This document shows positions 27,578 through 35,327 of a DNA stretch of 64,000 nt, in pieces. The stretch spans positions 62,001-126,000 of the forward strand of contig NZ_CABPSP010000005.1 of assembly GCF_902459765.1 (NCBI RefSeq), in the 5' to 3' direction. Both the position numbers and the translations under genes were made by a program. Numbering within the stretch: the first letter of the stretch is position 1; every line of letters begins with the position of its first letter. The notes under the pieces are model-generated. The model was not told where the DNA came from, searched no databases, and was given only the letters and a program-made list of their open reading frames with translations. Source of the stretch: Pandoraea anapnoica. Its GTDB lineage: Bacteria > Pseudomonadota > Gammaproteobacteria > Burkholderiales > Burkholderiaceae.

Positions 27578-28459
27578 TCAGCGCTTCAGGCCAGGGGCGT
27601 CCATCTTGCCGCCGTTGGCCATCACACCGAGGAAAGTAATCAGATCGATCGACGCCTGCGAACCGTAGTTCAGCTCGGGCATGCGCTGCTGTCGGAAGCA
27701 GTCGTACATGCGCCACTGAATCGTGCGCAGCGCGCCTTGCGAGACACGGTAGCCCGGCCACGTCGCGAAGGCCTGACGTGCGGCCGCCGGTTTGGTCAGG
27801 TTCGGCAGATCCTGCAAGCGGATGCGCTTGTCGTCCGCCCCGTGGCACGACGCGCACGAGAAGTCGTAAGGACCTGCACGGTAATAGAAAATCTTCTGGC
27901 CGCGCGCGTAGGCTTCCTTCTCTTCCTTGTGCGACTGCGGCACGCGAATGAGTGCACCACGCGACTGACCCGCCACGTAAGCGGTGAGCGCTTCGAGATC
28001 GGTCGGATCCTGGCCTTCCTTGGAGAACGGTTGCTTGATGACGTCCGCGCGCTTGAAGCCTTGCAGATTCACCATGCATTCGACGATGCGCGACTCGCCG
28101 TCGAGTACGCGTTTCGTATCCGGGAAGTAGCGCGGCAGTTGCGCGTAGGCGTCCTTCACTACACCGGCGCCGAGTCCGAGGTCGCACTGCGCGAGCGACA
28201 CGTTGTTCGGGCCACGCGGCGTCTTCCAGAGTTCTTCGCCGCGCATTTCGATGAGTTCCGCCGGGTTGCCGTCGGCGAGCATTTCGCGATATTGCGCGAT
28301 GGCGTCGGCCGTCGAGTTGTCGGCAGCGTGCACCGCGGCGATGGGCGCGCCAACGCCCGCGATAGCGAGCAGGCCACCCAGCACCGTACGGCGCAGCCGT
28401 GCCGCCGATGTGACGTCGCGTGGGGTGCTCACCCGTGCGCTATGTTGCGCCTCTAGCAT
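27578..28459 (-). CDS. soxA: Cytochrome c SoxA, mono-heme type
   Basis: The 293-residue catalytic subunit of SoxXA joins thiosulfate to SoxY-Cys. The signal region is about residues 22-46. Only one heme motif is present (C202-AS-C205-H206); the N-terminal domain keeps Cys92 and Cys128 where other SoxA carry the first heme, so these probably form a disulfide. The active-site Cys254, in YDCFRQQR, is the persulfidated heme ligand. ATG at 28459 has AGAGGAGAG upstream. soxX follows 19 bases later. Confidence 0.94.
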   Translation of the reverse strand: MLEAQHSARVSTPRDVTSAARLRRTVLGGLLAIAGVGAPIAAVHAADNSTADAIAQYREMLADGNPAELIEMRGEELWKTPRGPNNVSLAQCDLGLGAGVVKDAYAQLPRYFPDTKRVLDGESRIVECMVNLQGFKRADVIKQPFSKEGQDPTDLEALTAYVAGQSRGALIRVPQSHKEEKEAYARGQKIFYYRAGPYDFSCASCHGADDKRIRLQDLPNLTKPAAARQAFATWPGYRVSQGALRTIQWRMYDCFRQQRMPELNYGSQASIDLITFLGVMANGGKMDAPGLKR

Positions 28460-28555
28460 CTGACTCTCCTCTTTTTGTGGGTTGTTCGGCGCACCACGGG
28501 CAGACACGTTCCGCCTTCCCGTGAGCGCCACCGCACAGCTTCCCGGCATCGCCGT

Positions 28556-28867
28556 TCAGGCGACGGTCGCCTCGTCGGTACGCGAGTCGCCCTTGTTGTC
28601 GGTCCACGTCACCGCGACCTTGTCGCCCTTCTTGCCGCCCTTGAACTTGAACGACATGAACGGATCCTTCGACACGGCGGGACCCCATTCGGCCGTCAGC
28701 ACCGTCTTGCCGTTGCAGGTGACCGTGACCGTCTGGATGAAGTGTGCGGGGACGATGTTACCGGAAGCGTCCTTGCGCTGGCCGGTTTCCATGATGTGGC
28801 TCATCAGCGCCTTCACTTCGACGACACCGCCGGCCTCGGTTGCGCGAATGCGCATCGGATTACCCAT
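28556..28867 (-). CDS. soxZ: Sulfur-compound chelating protein SoxZ
   Basis: The 103-residue immunoglobulin-like protein has no signal peptide and travels to the periplasm with SoxY. It shows the SoxZ pattern MRIRATEAGGVVEVKALMSHIMETG and VTCNGKTVLTAEWGPAVSKDPF. It lies 33 bases after soxY. SoxYZ is the carrier on which sulfur intermediates are bound. Confidence 0.95.
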   Translation of the reverse strand: MGNPMRIRATEAGGVVEVKALMSHIMETGQRKDASGNIVPAHFIQTVTVTCNGKTVLTAEWGPAVSKDPFMSFKFKGGKKGDKVAVTWTDNKGDSRTDEATVA

Positions 28868-28900
28868 GTTGTGCTCCTCTAGCCTTATACGATGCGTCGC

Positions 28901-29368
28901 TCAACCGCCGCAGCCACCCAGCGTGACCTTGATTTCCTTCTCGGCCACGAGGTACTTGTTGTCTGCCTTGACCAGCGCGTAGACCTTCGACGTCTGGCCC
29001 ATCTTCACGCGCGTGGTGACCGACGGCTCGGTGCCATCGGGAATATCGAACGACGCGGCGAGCGTGTTCGGATTCTTCTCGATCAGGATGGCGATCGATT
29101 GCGTATTGGGGGCCTTGCTCGTGACGGCCACCGGCACGACCGCGCCGTTTTCGGCGATGTCGGGAGCCGTCAGCACGACCAGGTCGCTGGGGCTCGCGCT
29201 CGTGCCGCCGAGCGCCTTGACCGTATCGGCCACGCTCTTGGTGGCAAACGCCGCCTTGTTCCATTCCACCTGTGCCGCGCGGGCCTCTTCGGGCTTGATC
29301 AGCCCGGCGGCCACCGCCAGTCCCATTACCGCGGAAAACCGCAGCATGTCGCGTCGCTGTTGGTTCAT
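28901..29368 (-). CDS. soxY: Sulfur carrier protein SoxY
   Basis: The 155-residue carrier has a twin-arginine leader (QQRRDMLRF, hydrophobic to about residue 22) and the C-terminal swinging arm GGCGG, whose Cys153 bears the sulfur intermediates. ATG at 29368 has GAGGAAAC upstream; the longer frame to 29590 overlaps the preceding gene and is not SoxY-like. It is followed by soxZ. Confidence 0.96.
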   Translation of the reverse strand: MNQQRRDMLRFSAVMGLAVAAGLIKPEEARAAQVEWNKAAFATKSVADTVKALGGTSASPSDLVVLTAPDIAENGAVVPVAVTSKAPNTQSIAILIEKNPNTLAASFDIPDGTEPSVTTRVKMGQTSKVYALVKADNKYLVAEKEIKVTLGGCGG

Positions 29369-29394
29369 CTCTGTGTGTTTCCTCTTTGAAGGCC

Positions 29395-29432
29395 GCCGGC
29401 GCACGTCTGAACACTTCATGCGTGACGCCGGC
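29395..29432. other. Hairpin between the cytochrome c gene and soxY
   Basis: Arms 29395-29405 and 29421-29432 pair over 11 bp with one bulge (GCCGGCG-CACG against CGTG-a-CGCCGGC), loop 15 nt. No U-tract follows on either strand, so it is more likely an mRNA processing or stability element than an intrinsic terminator. Confidence 0.45.
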
Positions 29433-29477
29433 CGCCGTTCGCTCGTCCGATGTTCCGGCGAGCCCCCTGCCCCTGAC

Positions 29478-29807
29478 TTACTTCGCCGGGGCGCCGGCCA
29501 GAACCCAATCCACCAGGATCTTGGCGTCAGCATCCGACATGTTCGGGTGTGCCGGCATCGGGATCGGACCCCAGACACCCGAACCACCACTCTTCACCTT
29601 CTTGACCAGCTTGGCCACCGCATCCTTGTCACCCTTGTACTTGGCGGCGACTTCCTGATACGACGGGCCCACGAGCTTCTTGTCGACCGCGTGGCAACCC
29701 ATACAGGCGTTGGCTTGCGCGAGCTTGGTCGCAGCGGCGACATCGACACCTGCATGAGCCAGCGTGGTACCGGCGAGCATGGCCGCAGCGATGAGCATCT
29801 TCTTCAT
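29478..29807 (-). CDS. Small class I cytochrome c of the sox cluster
   Basis: The 109-residue precursor has a signal peptide (MKKMLIAAAMLAG, cleavage near AHA-G) and one heme site, CMGCH, with the axial Met probably in IPMPAH. Its heme domain closely resembles the C-terminal heme domain of SoxD just upstream: both have GPxxxEVAAKY, a G-G-x-G-x-W-G stretch, PMP and VDWxLxGA. It may accept electrons from SoxCD or SoxXA and pass them to a terminal oxidase. ATG at 29807 has AAGGAG upstream. Confidence 0.88.
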   Translation of the reverse strand: MKKMLIAAAMLAGTTLAHAGVDVAAATKLAQANACMGCHAVDKKLVGPSYQEVAAKYKGDKDAVAKLVKKVKSGGSGVWGPIPMPAHPNMSDADAKILVDWVLAGAPAK

Positions 29808-29888
29808 TCTTACTCCTTCGGTTTGTGTTGGGGACGGGGTCCTGCGGCGGCCTGGAGAATCGGCGCATCCGTCGGACACCCTGCCCGC

Positions 29889-31136
29889 TCAATGTGCACC
29901 ACGAAGAATCCAGTCGACCATCGTACGGATATCGGTCTCTGCAACCTGTGATTGCGGCGGCATAGGCATGCTGCCCCAATTACCGGCACCTCCGGCACGT
30001 ATCTTCGCCACCAGTACATCAGTCGCATTCGACTGCCCATGGTACTTGGCGGCGACCTCCGAGAAGGCGGGCCCGATCTTCTTGTCGGTAACGCCGTGAC
30101 AGGCCAGACAACCGTTCTTATCCGCAAGCGTTGCTGCCGGTGACGTCGCAGCGGCGGTTTGGGCCGGCGCGTCCGGACTCGCCATACCGAGCGTGGCGAG
30201 AGCCGCAGTCCTGCGCACCGACGCATTTTGCGCGGCGGTACCCGACAGCGGCGGCAGCTTCGTATCGACACCACGCACCGGGCCGATGACCCGGTTTTGC
30301 GCGGCCAGATCTCCATGTGCGTCGCGGGCGTACGCAGGGAGTGCGGACGTCACGATACCAGCCTCAGGGCAATCCTGCATACACGCCTTGTTATGGGTAT
30401 CCGGTTTGTCGCCCACGCGCCACATGCCGTGCGCACGCGTCATACCGTTGCGATTGGGCATCAGTTTTTGCACGTCGCCGATGTTCTTATCCGACAGCAC
30501 GAAGTCCGCCGGTACGATCTCGCCGAGGTTCAGGATGTAGGCCGTCACCGCGTACACCTCGTCGGGCGTGAGCGAGCGCGGCGCATTCCACGGCATGGCG
30601 CGACGGATGTAGTCCCACATGGTGGAGACCGTATCGACCTTCATGAGCGTGGTGCGCACCGGCTGATTGTTCGCGCGCAGCGAGGCGACGTGACCCGTCT
30701 TGATATCGTCGGCCGTCGTGCCGCCCACCAGTGGATTGAAGACCTCGTTGCTCTCACCGAACGTGCCGTGGCACGACGCGCAGCGCGCATCGAACAGCTT
30801 TTGCCCGTCGGCGACCGAACCTTGCCCCTTGGGGAGCCCCTTGAAATCGGGACGCACGTCGATGTCCCACGCACCGAGTTCGGCGGGTGTGGCGTCACGT
30901 CCGATACCGCCCGGGGCCTTGGTAGGGGATGCTGGCGTCGCCGACGATACGGATGCGGCCTGCGACGCCTGCGTTGCCTTCGCGGCGTGTGCAGGCGTTG
31001 CAAACCACGTGGCGACGGTCAATCCCGCCACGGTCAGCGCACCGGCCCAGAGCGCGGCAATCGCAATGGATTGCGCGCGACGGCGCAGCGCTCTCATGGA
31101 CACGCGCATGGGCATACGCTCAGTCGACGTGAACAT
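29889..31136 (-). CDS. soxD: SoxD, di-heme cytochrome c of sulfur (sulfane) dehydrogenase
   Basis: The 415-residue di-heme subunit takes electrons from SoxC. A signal anchor (about residues 20-51) is followed by an Ala/Thr/Ser-rich linker, heme 1 at C119-AS-C122-H123, and heme 2 at C343-LA-C346-H347. ATG at 31136 lies inside the end of soxC (17-base overlap) and has GGAGGTGA directly upstream; ATG 31115 is a poorer alternative. The C-terminal domain is paralogous to the next cytochrome gene. Confidence 0.92.
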   Translation of the reverse strand: MFTSTERMPMRVSMRALRRRAQSIAIAALWAGALTVAGLTVATWFATPAHAAKATQASQAASVSSATPASPTKAPGGIGRDATPAELGAWDIDVRPDFKGLPKGQGSVADGQKLFDARCASCHGTFGESNEVFNPLVGGTTADDIKTGHVASLRANNQPVRTTLMKVDTVSTMWDYIRRAMPWNAPRSLTPDEVYAVTAYILNLGEIVPADFVLSDKNIGDVQKLMPNRNGMTRAHGMWRVGDKPDTHNKACMQDCPEAGIVTSALPAYARDAHGDLAAQNRVIGPVRGVDTKLPPLSGTAAQNASVRRTAALATLGMASPDAPAQTAAATSPAATLADKNGCLACHGVTDKKIGPAFSEVAAKYHGQSNATDVLVAKIRAGGAGNWGSMPMPPQSQVAETDIRTMVDWILRGAH

Positions 31137-32496
31137 TGGTCACCTCCCCGTTCGCTGCCACTTGCCACGTCTGGATCGCATTGTTGTGATAGATCGACTT
31201 GGTGCCGCGCACTTCGCGCAGCTGCCGGTAGCGCGGCTGCACAAAGCCGGTCTCGTCGACGGCACGGCTTTGCAGCAAGGCGGGTGAGCCGTCCCACTGC
31301 CAGTCGAAGTTAAAGCGCGTGAGGCATTTCGGGAGCACCGGCGATTCGAGCCGCGCGGTGCGCCAGGACTTGCCGCCATCGGTGGAGACGTCCACGCGTT
31401 TGATCCGTCCTCTGCCCGACCATGCAAGGCCCGTCACATTGAAGTAGCCCCGGTCGAGCAGGGCCTGTCCGCCCGAGGGCGAGGTGATGACGGATTTGCA
31501 CTCCTGAATCGACGTGTACTGACGGTGCTGGCCGTCCGGCATCAGATCGACGTAGTGACTGGTTTCATCCTTGGTATTCCACGGCGCATCGCCGACTTTG
31601 ATGCGACGCAGCCATTTCACCCATGACACGCCCTGCACACCCGGCACCACCAGACGCAGCGGGTAGCCATTCTCCGGGCGCAGCATTTCGCCGTTCATGC
31701 CCCAGGCGACGAGCACGTCCGAGAGCGCCGCCTCCATGGAGATCGTACGGGTCATACCGGAGCCGTCGCCCCCTTCGGCCAGCACGAACTGGCCTTTCTT
31801 CGTGTCGGCGCCCACATCGTCGAGCAACACGGACAGCGGCACGCCGGTGAACTCGCAGCACGACAGCATGCCGTGCGTGTACTGGACGGTCGGCACGGCG
31901 GCGTTGCCCCACTCCATGCCGGTGTTCGCGCCGCATTCGATGAAGTGCATGCGCGAGACGGACGGCAGTCGCATGATGTCGTCCATCGTGTACACCTTCG
32001 CTTCGCGCACGAGGCCGTGCACCATCAGCCGGTGCTGCGTCGGATCGATCTCCTGCCAGCCCTGATGATGACGCTCGAAATGCAGGCCGCTGGGCGTGAT
32101 GATGCCGAACAGGCCCTGAAGGGGGGTGAAGGCGACGGAGGCCTGCGCCGTCTGCGTAAGCCCCGGCGACTGACGCCGTTGCAGGTTCGCCTCGAACTTC
32201 GACGGCATGCCATAGGGACGCGCCGCCACCGGCTGGCCGAGCGACGTAGCCCACGGGCGCGGCTCGAGAATCATGGGATCGCCGGCTCGCGGCACGCCTT
32301 TGGGCGCGTCGGCAGCAAACGCCGCACCGCCCGCGAGTGCCGCGCCTGCGGCGAGGAAACTGCGTTGCAGAAAGCCACGTCGCGAGGGATTCAATCCGTC
32401 GCGCGTGACGTCGGCAGCGAACGTGCCGTCGATGAAATTCTCCGGAGCACGGCGCAAACGGCCGGCTCGCGATGCACCATCGCTTGTCTTGCTCAC
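31120..32496 (-). CDS. soxC: SoxC, molybdenum subunit of sulfur (sulfane) dehydrogenase
   Basis: The 458-residue sulfite-oxidase-family protein has a twin-arginine leader (NPSRRGFLQRS, Arg39-Arg40), the molybdenum-ligating Cys188 in FIECGANTGMEW, and the C-terminal dimerisation domain. SoxCD removes electrons from the SoxY-bound sulfane sulfur, allowing complete oxidation to sulfate without sulfur globules. I prefer GTG at 32496 because GAGGAGAC lies 7 bases upstream; ATG at 32532 has no ribosome-binding site. Confidence 0.93.
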   Translation of the reverse strand: MSKTSDGASRAGRLRRAPENFIDGTFAADVTRDGLNPSRRGFLQRSFLAAGAALAGGAAFAADAPKGVPRAGDPMILEPRPWATSLGQPVAARPYGMPSKFEANLQRRQSPGLTQTAQASVAFTPLQGLFGIITPSGLHFERHHQGWQEIDPTQHRLMVHGLVREAKVYTMDDIMRLPSVSRMHFIECGANTGMEWGNAAVPTVQYTHGMLSCCEFTGVPLSVLLDDVGADTKKGQFVLAEGGDGSGMTRTISMEAALSDVLVAWGMNGEMLRPENGYPLRLVVPGVQGVSWVKWLRRIKVGDAPWNTKDETSHYVDLMPDGQHRQYTSIQECKSVITSPSGGQALLDRGYFNVTGLAWSGRGRIKRVDVSTDGGKSWRTARLESPVLPKCLTRFNFDWQWDGSPALLQSRAVDETGFVQPRYRQLREVRGTKSIYHNNAIQTWQVAANGEVTNVHVD

Positions 32497-32564
32497 CCCT
32501 GTCTCCTCGCGTTTTGTGGCATCCGCCAGCATCGCGAGGACACTGGCGGGTTACAGCTTATGTA

Positions 32565-32912
32565 TTAATTTCCGCGTGGCATGAAGCCATCGACGGCACG
32601 CTCTGGCAGCGCCTCCTCCTCGATGCGGCCGGCCACCTGCACGCACACGGCGCGACAGATCTCGACCACCCCGGTATCCGCAATCGTGTAGTACACCTGG
32701 TTCCCGTCGCGACGCCGCGAGAGCACCCCCGCCTGATACATCGCGCCGAGATGCCGGGACACGTTGGTCTGCGACGAACCCACTTCCGTCACCACCTCGT
32801 TCACCGAGCGCTCGCCTCCGCACAGCGCGTGCAGGATCTTCAGCCGCGTCGGCTCGGACAGCAGGCTGAAGTAGTGCGACACCTTTTCGAATACGCGATC
32901 GAGTTCTTCCAT
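32565..32912 (-). CDS. soxR: ArsR-family transcriptional regulator of the sox locus
   Basis: The 115-residue winged-helix repressor has the ArsR core LLSEPTRLKILHALCGGERSV and recognition helix QTNVSRHLGAMYQAGVL. The typical metal-site ELCVCDL is replaced by ERSVNEV. Three cysteines remain, one in HALCGG and two in EICRAVCVQV, so sensing of sulfur species by thiol chemistry, as in SqrR/BigR-type ArsR proteins, is possible but not shown. It is the first gene before soxC; a perfect palindrome lies 42 bases upstream of its ATG, suggesting autoregulation. SoxR here is the ArsR-type sox regulator, not the MerR-type redox sensor. Confidence 0.85.
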   Translation of the reverse strand: MEELDRVFEKVSHYFSLLSEPTRLKILHALCGGERSVNEVVTEVGSSQTNVSRHLGAMYQAGVLSRRRDGNQVYYTIADTGVVEICRAVCVQVAGRIEEEALPERAVDGFMPRGN

Positions 32913-32953
32913 GACGGTCAGTCTTCAAGTTCGTGCGAAGGCACATAGAATTT

Positions 32954-32979
32954 CGTATATGCCTACATACGCATATACG
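32954..32979. promoter_or_regulatory. Perfect palindromic operator upstream of the ArsR regulator
   Basis: CGTATATGC (32954-32962) is repeated in exact inverted form as GCATATACG (32971-32979) around CTACATAC: 9-bp arms and an 8-base spacer, the geometry expected for an ArsR dimer. It starts 42 bases upstream of the regulator ATG, where it would overlap or lie next to the promoter. Confidence 0.8.
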
Positions 32980-33243
32980 GATAATCAAAATAACAGGCGA
33001 AGGAAGCAAGCTGCACTGCAACATATCGGACACCGATCTATCGGCTACGCGATGATCGAGAGCGTCCGAAAATGCGAAGTTTCCGTGTATACCGCGGGAT
33101 ATAGCGCGCGACGCTGCAACCGACTGCGAGACGCACGTCGCCAGCGGCGTCGGAAGACGCGTCGGAACACACGAAGACAGAGGGAGCGTCGGCATCAGGG
33201 AAAAACCTGATAAGAAAATTGATGAGGGACGACACAAACAGTC

Positions 33244-33282
33244 GGGGCGACGCTCATGCAGCTATTGCACGAGCGTCGCCCC
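33244..33282. terminator. GC-rich hairpin downstream of tpsB
   Basis: A perfect 12-bp stem (33244-33255 with 33271-33282) encloses a 15-base loop, 32 bases beyond the tpsB stop. The leftward flank is only weakly T-rich, so termination efficiency is uncertain. Confidence 0.6.
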
Positions 33283-33314
33283 GCAGCATGCTACCGGACC
33301 CGGCCGTCCCCCGC

Positions 33315-35117
33315 TTACTCGAACTGATACGACCAGTTCGCGTTAAAGCGCAGCGGGCGGTTCGGTGAGTTGGTCGGCGCGTCTGCCATCGGCTTGGCGA
33401 CCGACAGGTCAAGCGTGTAGTACTTGCTGTCGGAGATACGCACACCGAGGCCCACGGACGCCAGTTGGTTGTGGAACAGCTGACCGGCGTTCAGATAGAC
33501 GCGGGCGGTGTCGAGCAACAGATACGGCTGAACCGTCTTCAGATACCGGAAGTCGGTGCGGAACATGCGGTTCAGCTCGATGGACGCCCCCCAGCCCTTG
33601 TCCGCCGCGATTTCGCCAGCCGGATAGCCCAGACCGTAGCGCTGACCGCCGAACGTGGCCTGTTCGGACGTCGGCAACGTGTTGCTGCTGTACTGCGCGC
33701 CCGCCGAGACGACGACGCCGAAGTCCCACGGCAACACCACCCCTTGCTTGGCGTCGAGGTTAAAGCGCCAAAAGGCGAGATCGTACGGCCCGAGAATCTG
33801 CTGTATGCCCGCGGGCTGCGTCGTGTACGACTGGCTCGCCCCCATCCCGTTAAAGCCCTTGAACACGCCCAGCGTGGCGCTGCGCGTTTGCTTTTCCGTC
33901 ACTTCGTTGTACGCCAGTTGCACCTGCCCGGCGCGAACGTTCGTCTGCGAGTTGATGTTGTTCGGCGAGTTCGGCACTTCGTAACGGTCGCGTGAGTTCA
34001 CGCCATACATGCCGCCGCTGACCGTCAGGCTGCGCTGGTTGTTGAGCAGAATCGGGTACGACAGACTCACCGCGACGCGCTTGGTGTCGAGGTGACGCGT
34101 GAGGCCCGCGAGCGCCTGATCGTCCGGCTGACCGCGATAGTGCGAGGCATCGACCCGCGCCTGAAGCCCGTTCGAGCCCAGCGGCTGCAAGTACGACGCC
34201 GCGTAGAACTCTTCGTCGTTGTGTCCCTTCGGAGCGATGGCCGTCAGTTGGATCTGTTCGCCCAGCGGCGTGAGCGCGTTGCTCGTGACGGTGAAAACAC
34301 CGCGAATGCCCGGGTTGTTATACGAGAGCGATGTGCCCAGCGCGACGGGCTGACGCTGAACGTCGAGCGACAGCTCGGTCGCGCCATCGGTCTGCGTGGG
34401 CGGCTGCACGTCGGCCTTGATCTTCATGCCGGGCACGAGCGTGAGCAGATTCAGATAGCGCTCGAACGTCGCGCGCTTGAGCGGGCGTTCCGCCTCGATG
34501 TGCGCGGCGATGTCGCGCAGCCGCGGCTCCGACGGCCCGGGCTTGCCGCTGATCTTCGTGCCGGAGATATACCCTTCGACGATGGTCACGCGCACGAAAC
34601 CGTCGTTGAAATCCTGCGCGGGCACGAAGGCGAACGACAGCAGGTAGCCCGCGTCCTGATACATCTTCGTGACCTGATTGGCCTTCTCGACCAGATCGCC
34701 GATGGTGACTTCCTTCCCGGCCATCGGCGAGAACAGCGCCGCGATCTGATCGAACGGCAGCGACTTCACGCCTTCGATACCGAAACGCTGAGGGGTGATC
34801 TTGCGCGCGAGCAACGACTTGAGCGCGTCTTCCTGCGTCGGCGGCTGAATGTGGATGGTGGCCGGTGCGGCCTTGGGTGCTTCGATCTTCGGCAGACTCT
34901 GCATTGGATCGCCGCGCACCGGACTGGCATCGGCCCAGGCGTATTGCGTGCCGAGCAGACTCAGGGAGCAAAGCGATATGGCGACAATCTCGGCAATGCG
35001 TACGGCACTTCGGCGTACAGAATTGCGATGTACGACATGACGATTGCGAACAGACTTGACCGAGTCCTCACGCGTGACGCGTGACGCAAGACGGGACTCT
35101 CCCTGGCGATACGCCAT
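33315..35117 (-). CDS. Two-partner secretion outer-membrane transporter (ShlB/FhaC/TpsB family)
   Basis: The 600-residue precursor has a long basic N-region (1-40) before the hydrophobic signal (41-62, TQYAWADA), a POTRA_2-type domain (about residues 95-170; QRFGIEGVKSLPFDQIAAL), and a C-terminal 16-strand beta-barrel (about 250-600) with a GGQRYGLGYPAGE loop and a terminal aromatic strand (WSYQFE). TpsB proteins export a large TpsA partner, yet no exoprotein gene lies on either side; the neighbours are sulfur-oxidation genes. ATG at 35117 is chosen for the G-rich stretch upstream; a start at 35222 is possible. Confidence 0.85.
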   Translation of the reverse strand: MAYRQGESRLASRVTREDSVKSVRNRHVVHRNSVRRSAVRIAEIVAISLCSLSLLGTQYAWADASPVRGDPMQSLPKIEAPKAAPATIHIQPPTQEDALKSLLARKITPQRFGIEGVKSLPFDQIAALFSPMAGKEVTIGDLVEKANQVTKMYQDAGYLLSFAFVPAQDFNDGFVRVTIVEGYISGTKISGKPGPSEPRLRDIAAHIEAERPLKRATFERYLNLLTLVPGMKIKADVQPPTQTDGATELSLDVQRQPVALGTSLSYNNPGIRGVFTVTSNALTPLGEQIQLTAIAPKGHNDEEFYAASYLQPLGSNGLQARVDASHYRGQPDDQALAGLTRHLDTKRVAVSLSYPILLNNQRSLTVSGGMYGVNSRDRYEVPNSPNNINSQTNVRAGQVQLAYNEVTEKQTRSATLGVFKGFNGMGASQSYTTQPAGIQQILGPYDLAFWRFNLDAKQGVVLPWDFGVVVSAGAQYSSNTLPTSEQATFGGQRYGLGYPAGEIAADKGWGASIELNRMFRTDFRYLKTVQPYLLLDTARVYLNAGQLFHNQLASVGLGVRISDSKYYTLDLSVAKPMADAPTNSPNRPLRFNANWSYQFE

Positions 35118-35327
35118 CCCTATGCCCCCCAAACGCTTATTTTTTCGTGGAGCCAGTGTAACCGCGAGGGGTGAGGCCCCGTCAACGGGGGAAACCGGGG
35201 GATTGCAGCGCGCCGACAACACGTGCGTCGGGCAAGTCGTAAGGACGTAGGTTGCGCCGCTTAGAGACTCCCCTCCAAACGCGATTCGACCGTGTTGGAT
35301 GTCGCCAAAACCCGCCGGAACGTGGCG

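Larger units (their letters stand above)
32913..33314. promoter_or_regulatory. Intergenic region between the ArsR gene and tpsB
   Basis: About 400 bases without a credible gene. The part nearest the regulator is A/T-rich (32940-33000) and holds the palindromic operator at 32954-32979. The far end holds a GC-rich hairpin at 33244-33282 downstream of tpsB. The short frames across it have no family features. Confidence 0.6.

Noticed and set aside
32551-33237. 228-codon minus-strand frame overlapping the ArsR gene and its operator
   Set aside because: It is in a different frame from the ArsR protein, crosses the palindrome and has no family signature.
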